Shown here piece by piece: positions 16,646 to 28,215 of a stretch of 64,000 bases of DNA. Each line of letters starts with the position of its first letter. Position 1 is the stretch's first letter. Position numbers and translations under genes: made by a program. The notes beneath the pieces were generated by a model that was not told the DNA's origin, ran no database searches, and saw only the letters and a list, made by a program, of their open reading frames with translations. Source of the stretch: Corynebacterium endometrii (GTDB lineage: Bacteria > Actinomycetota > Actinomycetes > Mycobacteriales > Mycobacteriaceae); NCBI RefSeq assembly GCF_004795735.1, contig NZ_CP039247.1, forward strand, positions 1,054,001-1,118,000, written 5' to 3'.

Positions 16646-17465
16646 GCGTTATGGCATCGTGGCGCGCTGCGGTGGCATGCTTGCGCATCCACGCGGGGCC
16701 TTTGTACTGCGCGGGCACGGCGCCACCGAGCAGCTTTTTGGTGAGGGTGGGGACCTCGGCGGCGTCGGACGGCAGGGGGCGAGAAGAACCCAGCAGGATG
16801 ATGTTGCCGTAACGGCGGCCCTTGAGCATGGCCGGATCCGCGATGGCGGCCACATGCTCCCAGACCTCGCGCATACCGGCAATCTCGGCCTTGGCCACGG
16901 CCATGTCAGCATGGTCACCGCAATTGGCCACGTACAGCCCGGTCGAATCCAGGGCTGACTTGGCCGCCTGGAAGAACTCCACTGTGGTGAAAGGGCGCGG
17001 GGTGGTGGACCCGGCGAACACGTCACGGATGATGACGTCCCGGGACCCGGGGAGGAATCCCTCCGTGACCGCGCGTGCCTCACCCGCGCGGATTTTCACC
17101 AACGGAGCGCGCGGGATATCGAACTTCTCGCGCACCAGTTCGCCCAGTTTCGCATCCAGCTCCACCACGGTATTGCGCGAGTCTGGCCACACGTCCGCGA
17201 AATAGCGGGCCAACGAGCAACCGGCGCCCCCGAGGTGGGTGATGCGTCTACCAAGGGCAAACTCCTCGATGGCCGCGGCAATCCAACGCATGTACTCAAA
17301 CTCAAGCTCACGCGGGGCGTCCGGAACAATGTGGGAACTGGGAACGCCGTTGACCTCTAAGAGATACGACCCCGGGCGGAAGCGGTCCTCACTAATAACC
17401 GCGGTACCCGTGGATATCTCGTAGGTGCCGACAATTCCGTCTTCTGCTGCGCGCTTTCTTCCCAT
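16641..17465 (-). CDS. Spermidine synthase-like SAM-dependent protein
   Basis: 274 residues of the spermidine synthase/class I methyltransferase fold. [15 protein letters not shown] is the nucleotide-binding loop, [13 protein letters not shown] the acidic loop and [15 protein letters not shown] the catalytic-region equivalent. Actinobacterial members of this group usually lack proof of polyamine synthase activity, so the substrate is unknown. The reading frame is open much further upstream, but ATG at 17465 gives [10 protein letters not shown], fits the family and avoids mnmA. It is divergent from mnmA with only 28 bases between starts. Confidence 0.82.
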   Translation of the reverse strand: MGRKRAAEDGIVGTYEISTGTAVISEDRFRPGSYLLEVNGVPSSHIVPDAPRELEFEYMRWIAAAIEEFALGRRITHLGGAGCSLARYFADVWPDSRNTVVELDAKLGELVREKFDIPRAPLVKIRAGEARAVTEGFLPGSRDVIIRDVFAGSTTPRPFTTVEFFQAAKSALDSTGLYVANCGDHADMAVAKAEIAGMREVWEHVAAIADPAMLKGRRYGNIILLGSSRPLPSDAAEVPTLTKKLLGGAVPAQYKGPAWMRKHATAARHDAITQ

Positions 17466-17475
17466 AACCCCAACA

Positions 17476-17485
17476 AGGGTACACT
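17476..17485. promoter_or_regulatory. Overlapping divergent -10 boxes
   Basis: AGGGTACACT contains TACACT for mnmA (17480-17485, plus) and TACCCT for the minus-strand gene (17476-17481). The two hexamers share two bases, so polymerase could serve only one direction at a time. Confidence 0.55.
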
Positions 17486-17493
17486 GCCGGGTT

Positions 17494-18579
17494 ATGCGTG
17501 TTCTTGTTGCTATGAGTGGAGGAGTAGATTCCTCCGTTGCCGCTGCCCGAGCCGTGGAAGCCGGCCATGAGGTCGTGGGCGTGCACCTTGCCTTGCATAA
17601 AGACGCCCAGCAGACCCGTGAGCGCGCCCGAGGCTGTTGTTCCCTTGAGGATTCCGCCGATGCCCGCCGCATCTGCGACAAACTAGGCGTGCCGTTTTAC
17701 GTGTGGGACTTTTCCGAAGAGTTCAAGGAAGAGGTTATCGGCGACTTTGTGGACTCCTACGCCCGCGGCGAAACCCCCAACCCGTGCCTGCGGTGCAATG
17801 AAAAGATCAAATTCGCCGCGCTGCTGCGCAAGGGTATGGCCCTGGGCTTCGATGCGGTGGCCACCGGCCACTACGCCACGCTGGATGATGAGGGCTACAT
17901 GCGCCGCAGCCTGGATGAAAATAAGGACCAGTCTTACGTGCTGGGAGTTATCACCGCAGAGGAACTGGCGCACTGCTATTTCCCCATTGGGGACACGCCT
18001 AAGCCACATATCCGCGAGGAGGCCGCGCGGCATGGTTTTTCCACCGCGTCAAAGCCGGATAGCTATGACATCTGCTTCATCCCGGACGGCAACACCCAGG
18101 CGTTTCTGGGCAAGCGCATCGGCCTGCGCCCGGGCATGATCGTGGACCAAGACGGCACCGAGCTCAAGGAACATGACGGCGCCTGGAACTACACCATTGG
18201 GCAGCGAAAGGGCCTTGATATTCGCGTCCCCGCTGCCGACGGCCGCCCGCGCTACGTCACCGACATTAACGCCCAGACCGGCGTGGTCACGGTGGGCGCC
18301 AAGGAAGATCTAGCGGTAAAGGAAATCCATGCGGACCGTTTGAAGTTCCTCCACCCAGCCATGGACGGAGAGCTTGAGTGCCAGGTACAGGTCCGCGCGC
18401 ACGGTTCCGTGGTCTCCTGCAGCGCGGTGGTTGACCGTGAGGCGGACCAGATGACCCTACGCCTCCATGAGCCGCTCCAGGGCGTGGCCCGAGGCCAGGC
18501 GGCAGTGCTCTACCTGCCATCCCCGGACGAGCTAGGGGATATTGTGCTAGGGTCCGGCACCATTTGCGCCACCGCCTAA
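17494..18579 (+). CDS. mnmA: tRNA-specific 2-thiouridylase MnmA
   Basis: 361 residues. MnmA puts sulfur on U34 of Lys, Glu and Gln tRNAs using ATP and persulfide sulfur. The ATP-pyrophosphatase loop SGGVDSS is at 8-14. Catalytic cysteines are C101 (NPCLRC) and C194 (YDICFIPDG). The middle and C-terminal beta-barrel domains are complete. ATG at 17494 lies eight bases after TACACT, so the mRNA is probably leaderless. The sulfur donor could be the desulfurase at 14102. Confidence 0.96.
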   Translation: MRVLVAMSGGVDSSVAAARAVEAGHEVVGVHLALHKDAQQTRERARGCCSLEDSADARRICDKLGVPFYVWDFSEEFKEEVIGDFVDSYARGETPNPCLRCNEKIKFAALLRKGMALGFDAVATGHYATLDDEGYMRRSLDENKDQSYVLGVITAEELAHCYFPIGDTPKPHIREEAARHGFSTASKPDSYDICFIPDGNTQAFLGKRIGLRPGMIVDQDGTELKEHDGAWNYTIGQRKGLDIRVPAADGRPRYVTDINAQTGVVTVGAKEDLAVKEIHADRLKFLHPAMDGELECQVQVRAHGSVVSCSAVVDREADQMTLRLHEPLQGVARGQAAVLYLPSPDELGDIVLGSGTICATA

Positions 18580-18596
18580 GAGGGCTTGGTACGCAG

Positions 18597-19526
18597 ATGA
18601 CTGGATTTGGATTGGGCCCCATGCCGGGGATCTCCATCGCTGAGGCGGCGGACATTGTCATGGGGGAGACCGGGCACCTGCCGCACCTGCCGCAACTGCC
18701 CGAGCGCGGCCTTGGTTCCGATGCCATTGGGCGTACGGCCGGGCTGATCAAGGCCGTCAACGTTGACCGCGGCCCGCGCAGCTGGCAGATGACCGCCCGC
18801 CCGCAGCTTCTGACCCGCCGCACATGGGACCGCATGGAGCGCGACCTTGATGAGATCGCGGAGGTCTGGGGTGAAAACGTCCCGCTGGTGAAGGTCCAGC
18901 TGGTGGGGCCGTGGAGCCTGGCCGCGGCCGTGGAACTGTCCAACGGCCACCGGGTCATTACGGACCGCGGGGCGCGCAACGATCTCTATGAGGCGCTGCT
19001 CGATGCGGCGGATTCCCACCGGGCCGAGATTAGCCGCCGCTTTAACGCGGATACCGTTCTGCAGCTTGATGAGCCCTTGGCCGCGGACATCTTGGGCGGC
19101 CGTCTTGAAGGGACCACGTATTTCGATGATATTCCCGCCGTTGCCGCCGAAGTAATGCACGGTGCGCTTGAGCGTTTCGAGGCGGATTACTTAAACCTCA
19201 CCGGGCAGGACCCGGATTGGGAGGTAGCGCGCAGCGCCCAGACGGTAATCGTTGACTGGGACGGGGTACAGACTCCGCGCCACGTGGACGGGCTAGGCCA
19301 CCACCTCGATGCTGGCAGGCGAGTGGGGCTGGCCATAAAACCAGCCCCGCCGCGCGATACTGCTATTGCTATTGCGCAGTATGCAGACCTTCTAGGCCTG
19401 AACCGCGATTACCTCGTGATTTCGATGGATGTCATCCCCCGGCCCCTAAGCGCCACACCCGCCGCAGACTACGCGTTCGCCGCGGAGACCGCAGGGATGC
19501 TCGAGCGTGACGCCGGTGACCTTTAA
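18597..19526 (+). CDS. MetE/UROD-fold protein lacking zinc cysteines
   Basis: 309 residues resembling the C-terminal barrel of cobalamin-independent methionine synthase (QLVGPWSLAAAVE, VLQLDEPL, YLVISMDVIP). Enzymes of that family bind catalytic zinc through Cys residues, but this protein contains no cysteine at all, so methionine synthase activity is unlikely. Function unknown. It starts 17 bases after mnmA and is probably in the same transcript. ATG at 18597 is chosen; TTG at 18564 would overlap mnmA. Confidence 0.75.
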   Translation: MTGFGLGPMPGISIAEAADIVMGETGHLPHLPQLPERGLGSDAIGRTAGLIKAVNVDRGPRSWQMTARPQLLTRRTWDRMERDLDEIAEVWGENVPLVKVQLVGPWSLAAAVELSNGHRVITDRGARNDLYEALLDAADSHRAEISRRFNADTVLQLDEPLAADILGGRLEGTTYFDDIPAVAAEVMHGALERFEADYLNLTGQDPDWEVARSAQTVIVDWDGVQTPRHVDGLGHHLDAGRRVGLAIKPAPPRDTAIAIAQYADLLGLNRDYLVISMDVIPRPLSATPAADYAFAAETAGMLERDAGDL

Positions 19527-19819
19527 CCCGCTTGCCGCGGCGCCGCGCGCCCTCGCCGTTGAGCCGCTAGCGCCTTTCCATTTGCGGTGCCTGTGGCGTG
19601 GGCATGTTGTAGCCGGCTGGGTTGAACCGTCGAGGTTGCCTGGTCCATGGCTACCCGGAGCTATCCGGCCTGCGCTGGTGCGTGCCTGCGCGTAGCGATG
19701 TGCCGCGCCAGTGGGACTGACATCGACAGTCTCGGCCGGGGCCGTTGCTTGCGAAGTCTCCAGTGGGGCAGAAAGATTTCTCTTAATTTGAAAGGGCTGG
19801 CAGGTCCGTTTTTGAGACT
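19527..19819. other. Gene-free interval between convergent genes
   Basis: About 290 bases between convergent genes. Open frames at 19507-19695 and 19647-19886 have no recognisable content. No clear terminator hairpin with a T-run was found. Confidence 0.5.
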
Positions 19820-20494
19820 CTATGAACTCTGCAAAGGCCACGAGGTGTTGACCTGGCTGCCGTCTTTTCCCTGCGCCTCGAAGTAGCGCTTCAGGGATTC
19901 CTGAATCTCGTAGTAGCCCACGGCTTGGAATTCCATCAGTTCACCCTCACTCATCTGGGCCAACTCCGGCCAGCGCTGGCGCACCTGCTTCCAGGCGATG
20001 CGGGCCGCCGCAAACGCGTCCGATGTAGCCTCATGCGCATTGCCTAGCTCCACGCCGTATTCCTTGCATACGTCACCAAGGTTGCGCTTGCCCTTGCGGT
20101 ATTTGTCCTTAATCTTGTCAACCACAAATGGGTCAAAAACAGGCCCGGTAACGGTAAAATCGCCGGTCAGCTGGCGCAGGACGGTCAGGTCATAGGCCGC
20201 GTTGTATACGATAAGGGTAAGACCCTCATCCCAAGCCTTTTTGATAGTCTCCACGGTTTCTTTGAGTACTTCATCGTGCGGGCGGCCCTCTGCACGGGCC
20301 TTTTCCGTGCTGATGCCGTGCACCTTCGCCGCAGCCTCAGGAATTTCGATGCCCGGGTCAGCCAGGGTTTCCCTTGCGTCCACGTGTGAGCCCTCAATGC
20401 GCACCAACGCGGAGGTCACGATGCGCGCCTCATGCGGGTTTGCGGAGGTAGTCTCAAGGTCGAAGCTGAGCATTCGGGAAGCATCAAAAGTCAT
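19820..20494 (-). CDS. DEDDh 3'-5' exonuclease (DnaQ-like)
   Basis: 224 residues. Exonuclease motifs: I SFDLETTS (D and E), II NAAYDLTVL (N-D), III HEATSDAFA (H and D), the set that binds two metal ions in the epsilon-proofreading family. There is no polymerase or BRCT fusion, so it is a stand-alone exonuclease acting on DNA or RNA 3' ends. ATG at 20494 has TAAACT on the minus strand seven bases upstream (20502-20507), indicating a leaderless mRNA. It is divergent from ligA. Confidence 0.9.
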   Translation of the reverse strand: MTFDASRMLSFDLETTSANPHEARIVTSALVRIEGSHVDARETLADPGIEIPEAAAKVHGISTEKARAEGRPHDEVLKETVETIKKAWDEGLTLIVYNAAYDLTVLRQLTGDFTVTGPVFDPFVVDKIKDKYRKGKRNLGDVCKEYGVELGNAHEATSDAFAAARIAWKQVRQRWPELAQMSEGELMEFQAVGYYEIQESLKRYFEAQGKDGSQVNTSWPLQSS

Positions 20495-20532
20495 GCGAAT
20501 TAGTTTAGTAGCTCCGGCGGACAGTTACGTAG

Positions 20533-22680
<2,148 letters not shown>

Positions 22681-23247
22681 GGTTCGGCAGTCCCAAAACT
22701 TTCCCGAGCGCGCACCTGAACCGCCGTGCTAAGCCCGCATCTGACTAATCCGAATGGACACGGCGGGCGCGGTGCGGTTTAGCTGGAGGGAATGCATCGA
22801 ACTGAAGGACTCCCCGCTGGGCATGTACGTGGACATGGCTTTAATCGACCACGGGGTTGGCCGAAACGGGTGCAGCCTCGCCCCGGGATTGGGTGAAAGT
22901 CTTTGTATCTAGGTTCCTTCACCCTTTATTCGCCTGAGTGTTTAGCGCGCCCCACTGCTCGATTGCCGCCTGTAAACGCAAAAGACTGGTCGCAAAAGAC
23001 TGCTACCGAGTAAAATCCCCTGTCCGAAAGTCGATTTCCGGCGAATATGGTTGATGTCAGTCTTTTGCGACCAGTCGTTTGGGAAACGCGCCGCATTCGG
23101 GCATGCGGGAGGGCATGCTGAGTGCCACCCCAGTTGTAGCGACGTAAAGATTCCCCAGCCTTATTATGGTTGCGACGCGACGGGGTTGCGAAGCGGTTCC
23201 GTGGTGGGGCTCGATGAAAGGGGATATGGTCCCTGTTTGGTTCTGTC
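22681..23247. other. Gene-free interval with repeat cluster
   Basis: About 570 bases with no convincing gene. Open frames at 22926-23282 (minus) and 23051-23317 (plus) both owe their 'FCDQSF' peptide to the inverted repeat (22984-23076) and match no family known to me. It may be a remnant of a small mobile element. Confidence 0.55.
22977..23076. repeat. Direct and inverted repeat cluster (CGCAAAAGACTG)
   Basis: CGCAAAAGACTG occurs at 22977-22988 and 22991-23002. A 19-bp arm GACTGGTCGCAAAAGACTG (22984-23002) is repeated as its exact reverse complement at 23058-23076, separated by 55 bases. Could be a transposon-like remnant, a regulator array or a miniature element. Confidence 0.75.
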
Positions 23248-23910
23248 CTATTTCTTAAGGAAAGCGCCCAAGATAGTGCCAATGTTGCCTAGGTGCTCGA
23301 CCTCGGAGGCGAGGTAGTCAGGTCCGCCCGTGCGGCCCATGACTATGACTAGCCCGGTGTTGCCTAGTGGGGCCGCGGCAAGGGCGGAATCCAGCAGGGA
23401 CCACGATTCCGGAATCCAAGTTTCGGTCTCCGGATTGAGCGCGCGTGGGCTTTCGACCTGAATGGAGGCTGGGGTGGTGCCGTCATCCTCCGGGGCGGCG
23501 ACAGACGAAGCGACGCGGTGGATGGGCTCGTTGTTGTCAATGACGATCGCCCATGTCGAGGTCATGGCCTGCGGCATAGCCTCAACTACCTGTTCCATAC
23601 CCTTGGTTACATCGGCCGCGGCCGCAACGCGGGCGAGCAGATCGATCTGCCCACGGCGGTCCACGCTGCCGGAAAATGGGCGGATGGAATCAACCTCCAC
23701 GCCCTCCACGGAAGCCGCGGCGGTGATGAGCGAGTCGGCCATAAATCCGGCTGGCAATTCAACCACGATGTCATCCATCACCGTGCCGTCACTGAAGCTT
23801 TCAACGATATCGACGGACTTGATGTCACCCTCAACCTGGCCGATTGCATCGGCGAGCTGACCAAGACTCCCGGGGGCATCGGGGAGCAGGACTCGGATGA
23901 GAAAAGACAT
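23248..23910 (-). CDS. ACT domain-containing protein
   Basis: 220 residues. The N-terminal ~75 residues form an ACT domain (LIRVLLPDAPGSLGQLADAIGQVEGDI), usually an amino acid sensor. The remainder is a GAF/PAS-like alpha-beta segment ending GNIGTILGAFLKK. No catalytic domain is present. Proteins like this sit between ligA and gatC in other corynebacteria; function unknown. Start at 23910 (MSFLIRVLL) is preferred to 23919. Confidence 0.78.
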   Translation of the reverse strand: MSFLIRVLLPDAPGSLGQLADAIGQVEGDIKSVDIVESFSDGTVMDDIVVELPAGFMADSLITAAASVEGVEVDSIRPFSGSVDRRGQIDLLARVAAAADVTKGMEQVVEAMPQAMTSTWAIVIDNNEPIHRVASSVAAPEDDGTTPASIQVESPRALNPETETWIPESWSLLDSALAAAPLGNTGLVIVMGRTGGPDYLASEVEHLGNIGTILGAFLKK

Positions 23911-24143
23911 AATTTCCAATCAATGTTTCAGGAGCAATATATTAAACGCGGTTGCTGGACCATACTACTAGTGCTGAGACTCAAGCCACAAGCATTAATT
24001 GCGCGGTGAGCATTCAATTTCGCGGGTGGCTTAGCGACCGCCGCGGGGCGTGCAGTAGCATGGAGGACTAACTCAAGAGTTAAACACCGGCTCGTTTGCA
24101 TAATATACATTCGAGTGAAATATAAGCAAAGGATGGAGTACGC

Positions 24144-24440
24144 GTGTCTGAGATTTCGCGTGACGAGGTGGCACACCTCGCCAAGTTGTCTCGCCTGGCG
24201 CTGAGCGAGGAAGAGCTGTCACAGTTTGCTAGCCAGATTGATGAAATCATTGGTGCAGTGTCCGCTGTGGGCAAGGTGGATGCGGAAGGCGTAGTGCCAA
24301 TGAGCCACCCTCACACCATTAACGCCCCAATGCGTGAGGACGTTATCGTCCGCACGCTGGGCACCGAGCAGGCGCTTGACCAGGCGCCTGCCGCGGAAGA
24401 TGACCGCTTTGTTGTCCCTCAGATCCTCGGAGGAGAGTAA
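24144..24440 (+). CDS. gatC: Asp-tRNA(Asn)/Glu-tRNA(Gln) amidotransferase subunit C
   Basis: 98 residues. Helix-forming N-terminus SRDEVAHLAKLSRLALSEEE, then the loop that wraps between GatA and GatB (VVPMSHPH, MREDV). It stabilises the GatCAB complex that converts mischarged Glu-tRNA(Gln) and Asp-tRNA(Asn). GTG start with AAGGATGGA upstream. Its TAA is followed at once by the gatA ATG, so the two are coupled. Confidence 0.95.
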   Translation: MSEISRDEVAHLAKLSRLALSEEELSQFASQIDEIIGAVSAVGKVDAEGVVPMSHPHTINAPMREDVIVRTLGTEQALDQAPAAEDDRFVVPQILGGE

Positions 24441-25925
24441 ATGTCCACCTTTGTTGTACCCGCCGAGGGGCTAACCTCCCTTACCGCCGCGGAGCTGGCG
24501 GAAAAGATCCACTCCCGCGAAATTACCTCCCGCGAGGTGGTCCAGGCTCACCTGGATCGCATCGCCGAAACTGACGGCGAGCTCAACGCATTCCTGCATG
24601 TTGGCGCCGAGGAAGCGCTCGCGGCCGCCGACGCCGTGGACAAGGCTCTCGACGCCGGCGAGCCCCCGGCCTCGCCACTGGCGGGCGTCCCACTGGCGTT
24701 GAAGGATCTGTTGACCACTACGGACGCGCCAACCACTGCCGCGTCCAAGATGCTCGAGGGCTGGATGTCCCCGTATGACGCGACACTGGTCACCAAGCTG
24801 CGCGAGGCTGGCATCCCAATCCTGGGAAAGACTAATCTGGACGAGTTCGCAATGGGCTCTTCCTGCGAAAACTCCGCTTTTGGCCCTTCGCGCAACCCCT
24901 ATGACATTGAACGCACCCCGGGCGGTTCCGGCGGCGGCACCTCCGCCGCCCTGGCCTCGGGGCAGGCTCCCCTGGGAATCGGTACGGATACCGGTGGATC
25001 CATTCGCCAGCCAGCCGCACTGACCAACACCGTGGGCGTAAAACCCACCTACGGCACCGTGTCCCGTTACGGGCTTATTGCCGCGGCGTCCTCCCTGGAC
25101 CAGGCCGGCCCGTGCGCGCGCACCGTATTGGATACCGCATTGCTTCACGAGGTAATCGCGGGCCATGATTCCTTCGACGCGACGAGCGTCGATAAGCCTG
25201 TGGCCCCTGTGGTGGCCGCGGCTAAGGAAGGTGCGAAGGGTGATCTGTCCGGCGTGAAGATTGGCATCATCAAGCAGTTTGAGCGCGACGGATGGCAGCC
25301 CGGTGTGATGGAGGCTTACCATGCGGCGGTCGAGCAACTGGTGTCCCAAGGCGCCGAGACCGTCGAGGTTGATTGCCCGCACTTCGATGACGCGCTAGCC
25401 GCGTACTACTTGATCATGCCGTGTGAGGTTTCCTCCAACCTCGCCCGCTTTGATGGCATGCGTTACGGCCACCGTGGAGGCGACGATGGTTCGCATTCCG
25501 CGGAAGAGGTCATGTCCATCTCCCGTGCCGAGGGCTTTGGGCCAGAGGTGAAGCGGCGCATCATGCTGGGTACTTATGCGTTGTCTGTTGGCTACTACGA
25601 CGCGTACTACCTGCAGGCGCAGCGCGTGCGTACCTTGATTGCCGAGGACTTTGCCAAGGCTTTCGAGCAGTGCGACGTCTTGGTTTCCCCAACCACCCCA
25701 ACCACCGCTTTCAAGCTTGGCGAGAAGGTTGAGGATCCGATGGCTATGTACAACTTCGACCTGTGCACCCTGCCGCTGAATCTGGCCGGGCTGTGTGGCA
25801 TGTCGGTCCCATCCGGTATGGCGTCCGATACCGGCCTCCCAACCGGCCTGCAGATTATGGCGCCGGCCTTCGCCGACGACCGCCTCTACAAGGTCGGCGC
25901 AGCCTACGAAGCTGGTCGCAAGTAG
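24441..25925 (+). CDS. gatA: Asp-tRNA(Asn)/Glu-tRNA(Gln) amidotransferase subunit A
   Basis: 494 residues, amidase signature family. The Ser-cisSer-Lys triad is visible: Lys in GVPLALKD, and the two Ser in the [14 protein letters not shown] / [12 protein letters not shown] block. GatA releases ammonia from glutamine for GatB. It starts directly after gatC and is followed by a strong terminator. gatB is encoded separately at 37391. Confidence 0.97.
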   Translation: MSTFVVPAEGLTSLTAAELAEKIHSREITSREVVQAHLDRIAETDGELNAFLHVGAEEALAAADAVDKALDAGEPPASPLAGVPLALKDLLTTTDAPTTAASKMLEGWMSPYDATLVTKLREAGIPILGKTNLDEFAMGSSCENSAFGPSRNPYDIERTPGGSGGGTSAALASGQAPLGIGTDTGGSIRQPAALTNTVGVKPTYGTVSRYGLIAAASSLDQAGPCARTVLDTALLHEVIAGHDSFDATSVDKPVAPVVAAAKEGAKGDLSGVKIGIIKQFERDGWQPGVMEAYHAAVEQLVSQGAETVEVDCPHFDDALAAYYLIMPCEVSSNLARFDGMRYGHRGGDDGSHSAEEVMSISRAEGFGPEVKRRIMLGTYALSVGYYDAYYLQAQRVRTLIAEDFAKAFEQCDVLVSPTTPTTAFKLGEKVEDPMAMYNFDLCTLPLNLAGLCGMSVPSGMASDTGLPTGLQIMAPAFADDRLYKVGAAYEAGRK

Positions 25926-25946
25926 GGCCCGCAAGGGGGACAGTGT

Positions 25947-25985
25947 AAGGGGCCGAAATCCACTCCAGATTCCGGCCCCTTTTTT
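25947..25985 (+). terminator. Rho-independent terminator after gatA
   Basis: Stem AAGGGGCCG (25947-25955) / CGGCCCCTT (25974-25982) followed by a T-run (TTTTTT), 22 bases past the gatA stop. Confidence 0.9.
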
Positions 25986-26065
25986 GAGCCCAGCGGGGCC
26001 GTCGGTTAAATCCGGATTAGACAACCGCGGCTGCGGGTGCTGGGGGCGCGGGGCGCAGACCCCGG

Positions 26066-27085
26066 TTACTGCTTGTATTCGTCGGGCAGTGGGCCAAGTT
26101 TAGGGCCGTCCGGATAGTACTTCCAGCCGTCCTTAATGCGAACCTCATCGGCCCACGGGAGCTTGTATTCGCCATTGGCGAGGTCTTTAACCCAGGTGAG
26201 GTAGTTTTCCGTCTTGCCGCCTGGGTGGCCCACGTAGCCGCGGTTGCCCAGGTTGTAAATGTTATTCTCCAGCGCCCAGTTGCGGCGGGCCTTGTCGGAG
26301 AGCTCCGGGAAAATTTCGGCGGTTACTATCTCGCCGGGGTTGCGGTGGCCCTCGGCGATGAGGTGGCCGTCATAGTTGCAGACGTTGCCCTCTCCGAAGT
26401 AGTAGAAGGTCTGGTCGTAGCCTGCGAGGTTGACCGATGCGGTGTACATCAAATTCTGCCAGGCGTTGGTCTTATTGGTCATGATCCACTGGTCGTTGAC
26501 CTGGGTGGAGTAACCCGATATGCGGATGTAGACATTGCACCCCTTATAGGCGGCTTCGCGGGCTAGCTCGGGGAACATGCCGTCATGGCAAATATTCACG
26601 GCGAGCTTTGAGCCCTTGGGGCCATCGCAGACCGGCATGCCTAGGTCGCCCGGGTACCACGGCTCGATGGGGCACCAGGGCTGCAGCTTGCGGTAATGCA
26701 GCGCAATCTCGCCCTTGTTGTCGATGATGATTGCGGTGTTGAATGGGGGCTTTCCCTCCTCATGGTTTGGCTCCATGATGGAAAAGACGCCCCAGACGTC
26801 ATTATCGATGGAGGCCTGCTTGAATTGATCGACGCGTGGGTCGTCCAGGCCGATGAGGAATTCATCATAGGACCAGATCTTGGTGTTGAGGCCGGAGGTG
26901 GAGTACTCCGGAAAGACAATGAGATCGAGTTCCGGGTAACCGGCCTTGGTGGATGCGACCATGCGGCAAATCTCATCCACGTTGGTTTGGAGATCTTCCG
27001 GCTTGTTCACGACTGGAACGGGATATTGGATGAGTGCCATCAGCAGGCCGTCGGGGGAAGCGGATACGCTACCGGTGCTAGACAT
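26066..27085 (-). CDS. amiF: Formamidase (AmiF)
   Basis: 339 residues, nitrilase superfamily. Catalytic residues fall at the same numbers as in Helicobacter pylori AmiF: E60 (FPEYS), K133 (YRKLQPW), E141 (PIEPW) and C166 ([10 protein letters not shown]). The enzyme hydrolyses formamide to formate and ammonia, a nitrogen-supply role. ATG with AAGGAG six bases upstream. An AmtR-like operator (27159-27179) lies about 75 bases upstream, which would place the gene under nitrogen control. It appears monocistronic. Confidence 0.94.
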   Translation of the reverse strand: MSSTGSVSASPDGLLMALIQYPVPVVNKPEDLQTNVDEICRMVASTKAGYPELDLIVFPEYSTSGLNTKIWSYDEFLIGLDDPRVDQFKQASIDNDVWGVFSIMEPNHEEGKPPFNTAIIIDNKGEIALHYRKLQPWCPIEPWYPGDLGMPVCDGPKGSKLAVNICHDGMFPELAREAAYKGCNVYIRISGYSTQVNDQWIMTNKTNAWQNLMYTASVNLAGYDQTFYYFGEGNVCNYDGHLIAEGHRNPGEIVTAEIFPELSDKARRNWALENNIYNLGNRGYVGHPGGKTENYLTWVKDLANGEYKLPWADEVRIKDGWKYYPDGPKLGPLPDEYKQ

Positions 27086-27158
27086 GTGGTCTCCTTAGAA
27101 CTTTGATGTGGCCATCACGGGTGTGAGGTGATCTAAGGATATGGGGCATGGCCCCTAA

Positions 27159-27179
27159 ATTCTATAGGGCTATAGATTA
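27159..27179. promoter_or_regulatory. AmtR-like nitrogen-control box upstream of amiF
   Basis: ATTCTATAGGGCTATAGATTA fits the C. glutamicum AmtR consensus (tttCTAT-N6-AtAGat/aA): CTAT at 27162-27165, six bases, ATAG at 27172-27175. The core TCTATA/TATAGA is a perfect dyad. AmtR represses nitrogen-scavenging genes when nitrogen is ample. Confidence 0.7.
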
Positions 27180-27182
27180 ATG

Positions 27183-27198
27183 GTCTGAAATGTCAGAC
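27183..27198. promoter_or_regulatory. Second dyad upstream of amiF
   Basis: GTCTGA (27183-27188) and TCAGAC (27193-27198) with a 4-base spacer, next to the AmtR-like box. The regulator is unknown. Confidence 0.4.
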
Positions 27199-27295
27199 TC
27201 TCAAAACAATTCGCTTGGATTAGGGGACGGGTATTAATAACCCCGCTGGCCGTGGCGCGTGTCCCGCAACGCGGCACGGGCCATGACATCCCGGC

Positions 27296-27314
27296 TCAGG
27301 TTAGGGTAACCTAA
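27296..27314. promoter_or_regulatory. DtxR-like iron box
   Basis: TCAGGTTAGGGTAACCTAA matches the DtxR consensus TWAGGTWAGSCTAACCTWA at 17 of 19 positions. It covers the candidate -10 (TAACCT, 27307-27312) of the siderophore-interacting protein gene, so iron-loaded DtxR should block transcription. Confidence 0.85.
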
Positions 27315-27318
27315 TCGC

Positions 27319-28209
27319 ATGCCTATGAATCCTGAAGCTCAGAGCCAATCCAAGCCCCGCCACGGTCGGGGGATGCCGGGCGGTCCGCGCAAGGGCTTCA
27401 CCGCCCGTGAGGCGGTAGTGGTCACTACACGTAGGCTCTCGCCGTCTATGGTGCGCGTGACCTTTAGATGCGAGGAACTTCAAGGAGTCGAGCTGGCTTT
27501 TACCGACCATTACATCAAGCTACTCTTCGTGCCGGACGGGGCAGATTACCAATGGCCGTTCAAACCGGGGGAGATTCGGGAATCAAAGCCGAGGGAGATG
27601 TGGCCGATTACCCGGACCTATACCATCCGTTCCTTCGACCAATTAACGGGTCTGATGGACGTAGATTTTGTCCTGCACGGCGATGAAGGGCTGGCCGGGG
27701 CGTGGGCGGCTAAGGCGAGGGAAGGGGATGTTATCGGATTTGGAGGTCCGGGCGGAGCATGGAAGCCGCAGCCTCACTATGATCGATTCGTCCTTGCGGG
27801 GGATGAATCGGCGGCGCCAGCAATCGCGGCTGCAGTCGAGGCGCTACCCGCTGAAGCCCCGGCGAGCATTTTCATTGAGGTCGAGGACGCGGCACATCGC
27901 TTTGAGATGCCCAGAGAGGTGACCTGGATCTATCGCGAGGGCGCCACCGCGGGGACGGAACTTGCGCGTGCGGTACGCAACCACGGGGTCCCGTCAGGAC
28001 GCACCAGTTGGTTCGTTCACGGGGTGGCTGAGATGGTCAAGGACGTGCGTCGATTCCTTTTCGCGGAAAATGGTGTGGACCGAAAGGATGCATCGATTTC
28101 CGGCTATTGGCGCCTCGGTATGACCGAGAGCCAATGGCAATCGAGCAAGCGCGAGTTCGTGGCGGAGATGGAGGCTCAGGAAGCCGCGGCCGTGCAGGGT
28201 CGCGGCTAA
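27319..28209 (+). CDS. Siderophore-interacting protein (FAD-dependent ferric reductase)
   Basis: 296 residues of the SIP/ViuB family: a flavin-binding barrel with RTYTIRSFDQ (usual FAD motif RxYTxR) and a C-terminal NAD(P)H-like domain (LAGDESAAPAI, ISGYWRLG). These cytosolic enzymes reduce ferric siderophores to release iron. ATG at 27319 lies six bases after TAACCT inside the DtxR-like box. No siderophore transporter is adjacent, though a ferric-type ABC importer is encoded at 30105-33842. Confidence 0.92.
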   Translation: MPMNPEAQSQSKPRHGRGMPGGPRKGFTAREAVVVTTRRLSPSMVRVTFRCEELQGVELAFTDHYIKLLFVPDGADYQWPFKPGEIRESKPREMWPITRTYTIRSFDQLTGLMDVDFVLHGDEGLAGAWAAKAREGDVIGFGGPGGAWKPQPHYDRFVLAGDESAAPAIAAAVEALPAEAPASIFIEVEDAAHRFEMPREVTWIYREGATAGTELARAVRNHGVPSGRTSWFVHGVAEMVKDVRRFLFAENGVDRKDASISGYWRLGMTESQWQSSKREFVAEMEAQEAAAVQGRG

Positions 28210-28215
28210 GCGGTG

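Noticed and set aside
19507..19695. 62-codon frame after the MetE-like gene
   Set aside because: Overlaps the previous gene and has no features of a real protein.
22926..23317. Open frames on both strands in the ligA downstream interval
   Set aside because: Their only shared peptide comes from the inverted repeat; no family match.
24471..25382. 303-codon minus-strand frame
   Set aside because: Antisense to gatA; low-complexity, Gly/Arg-rich translation.
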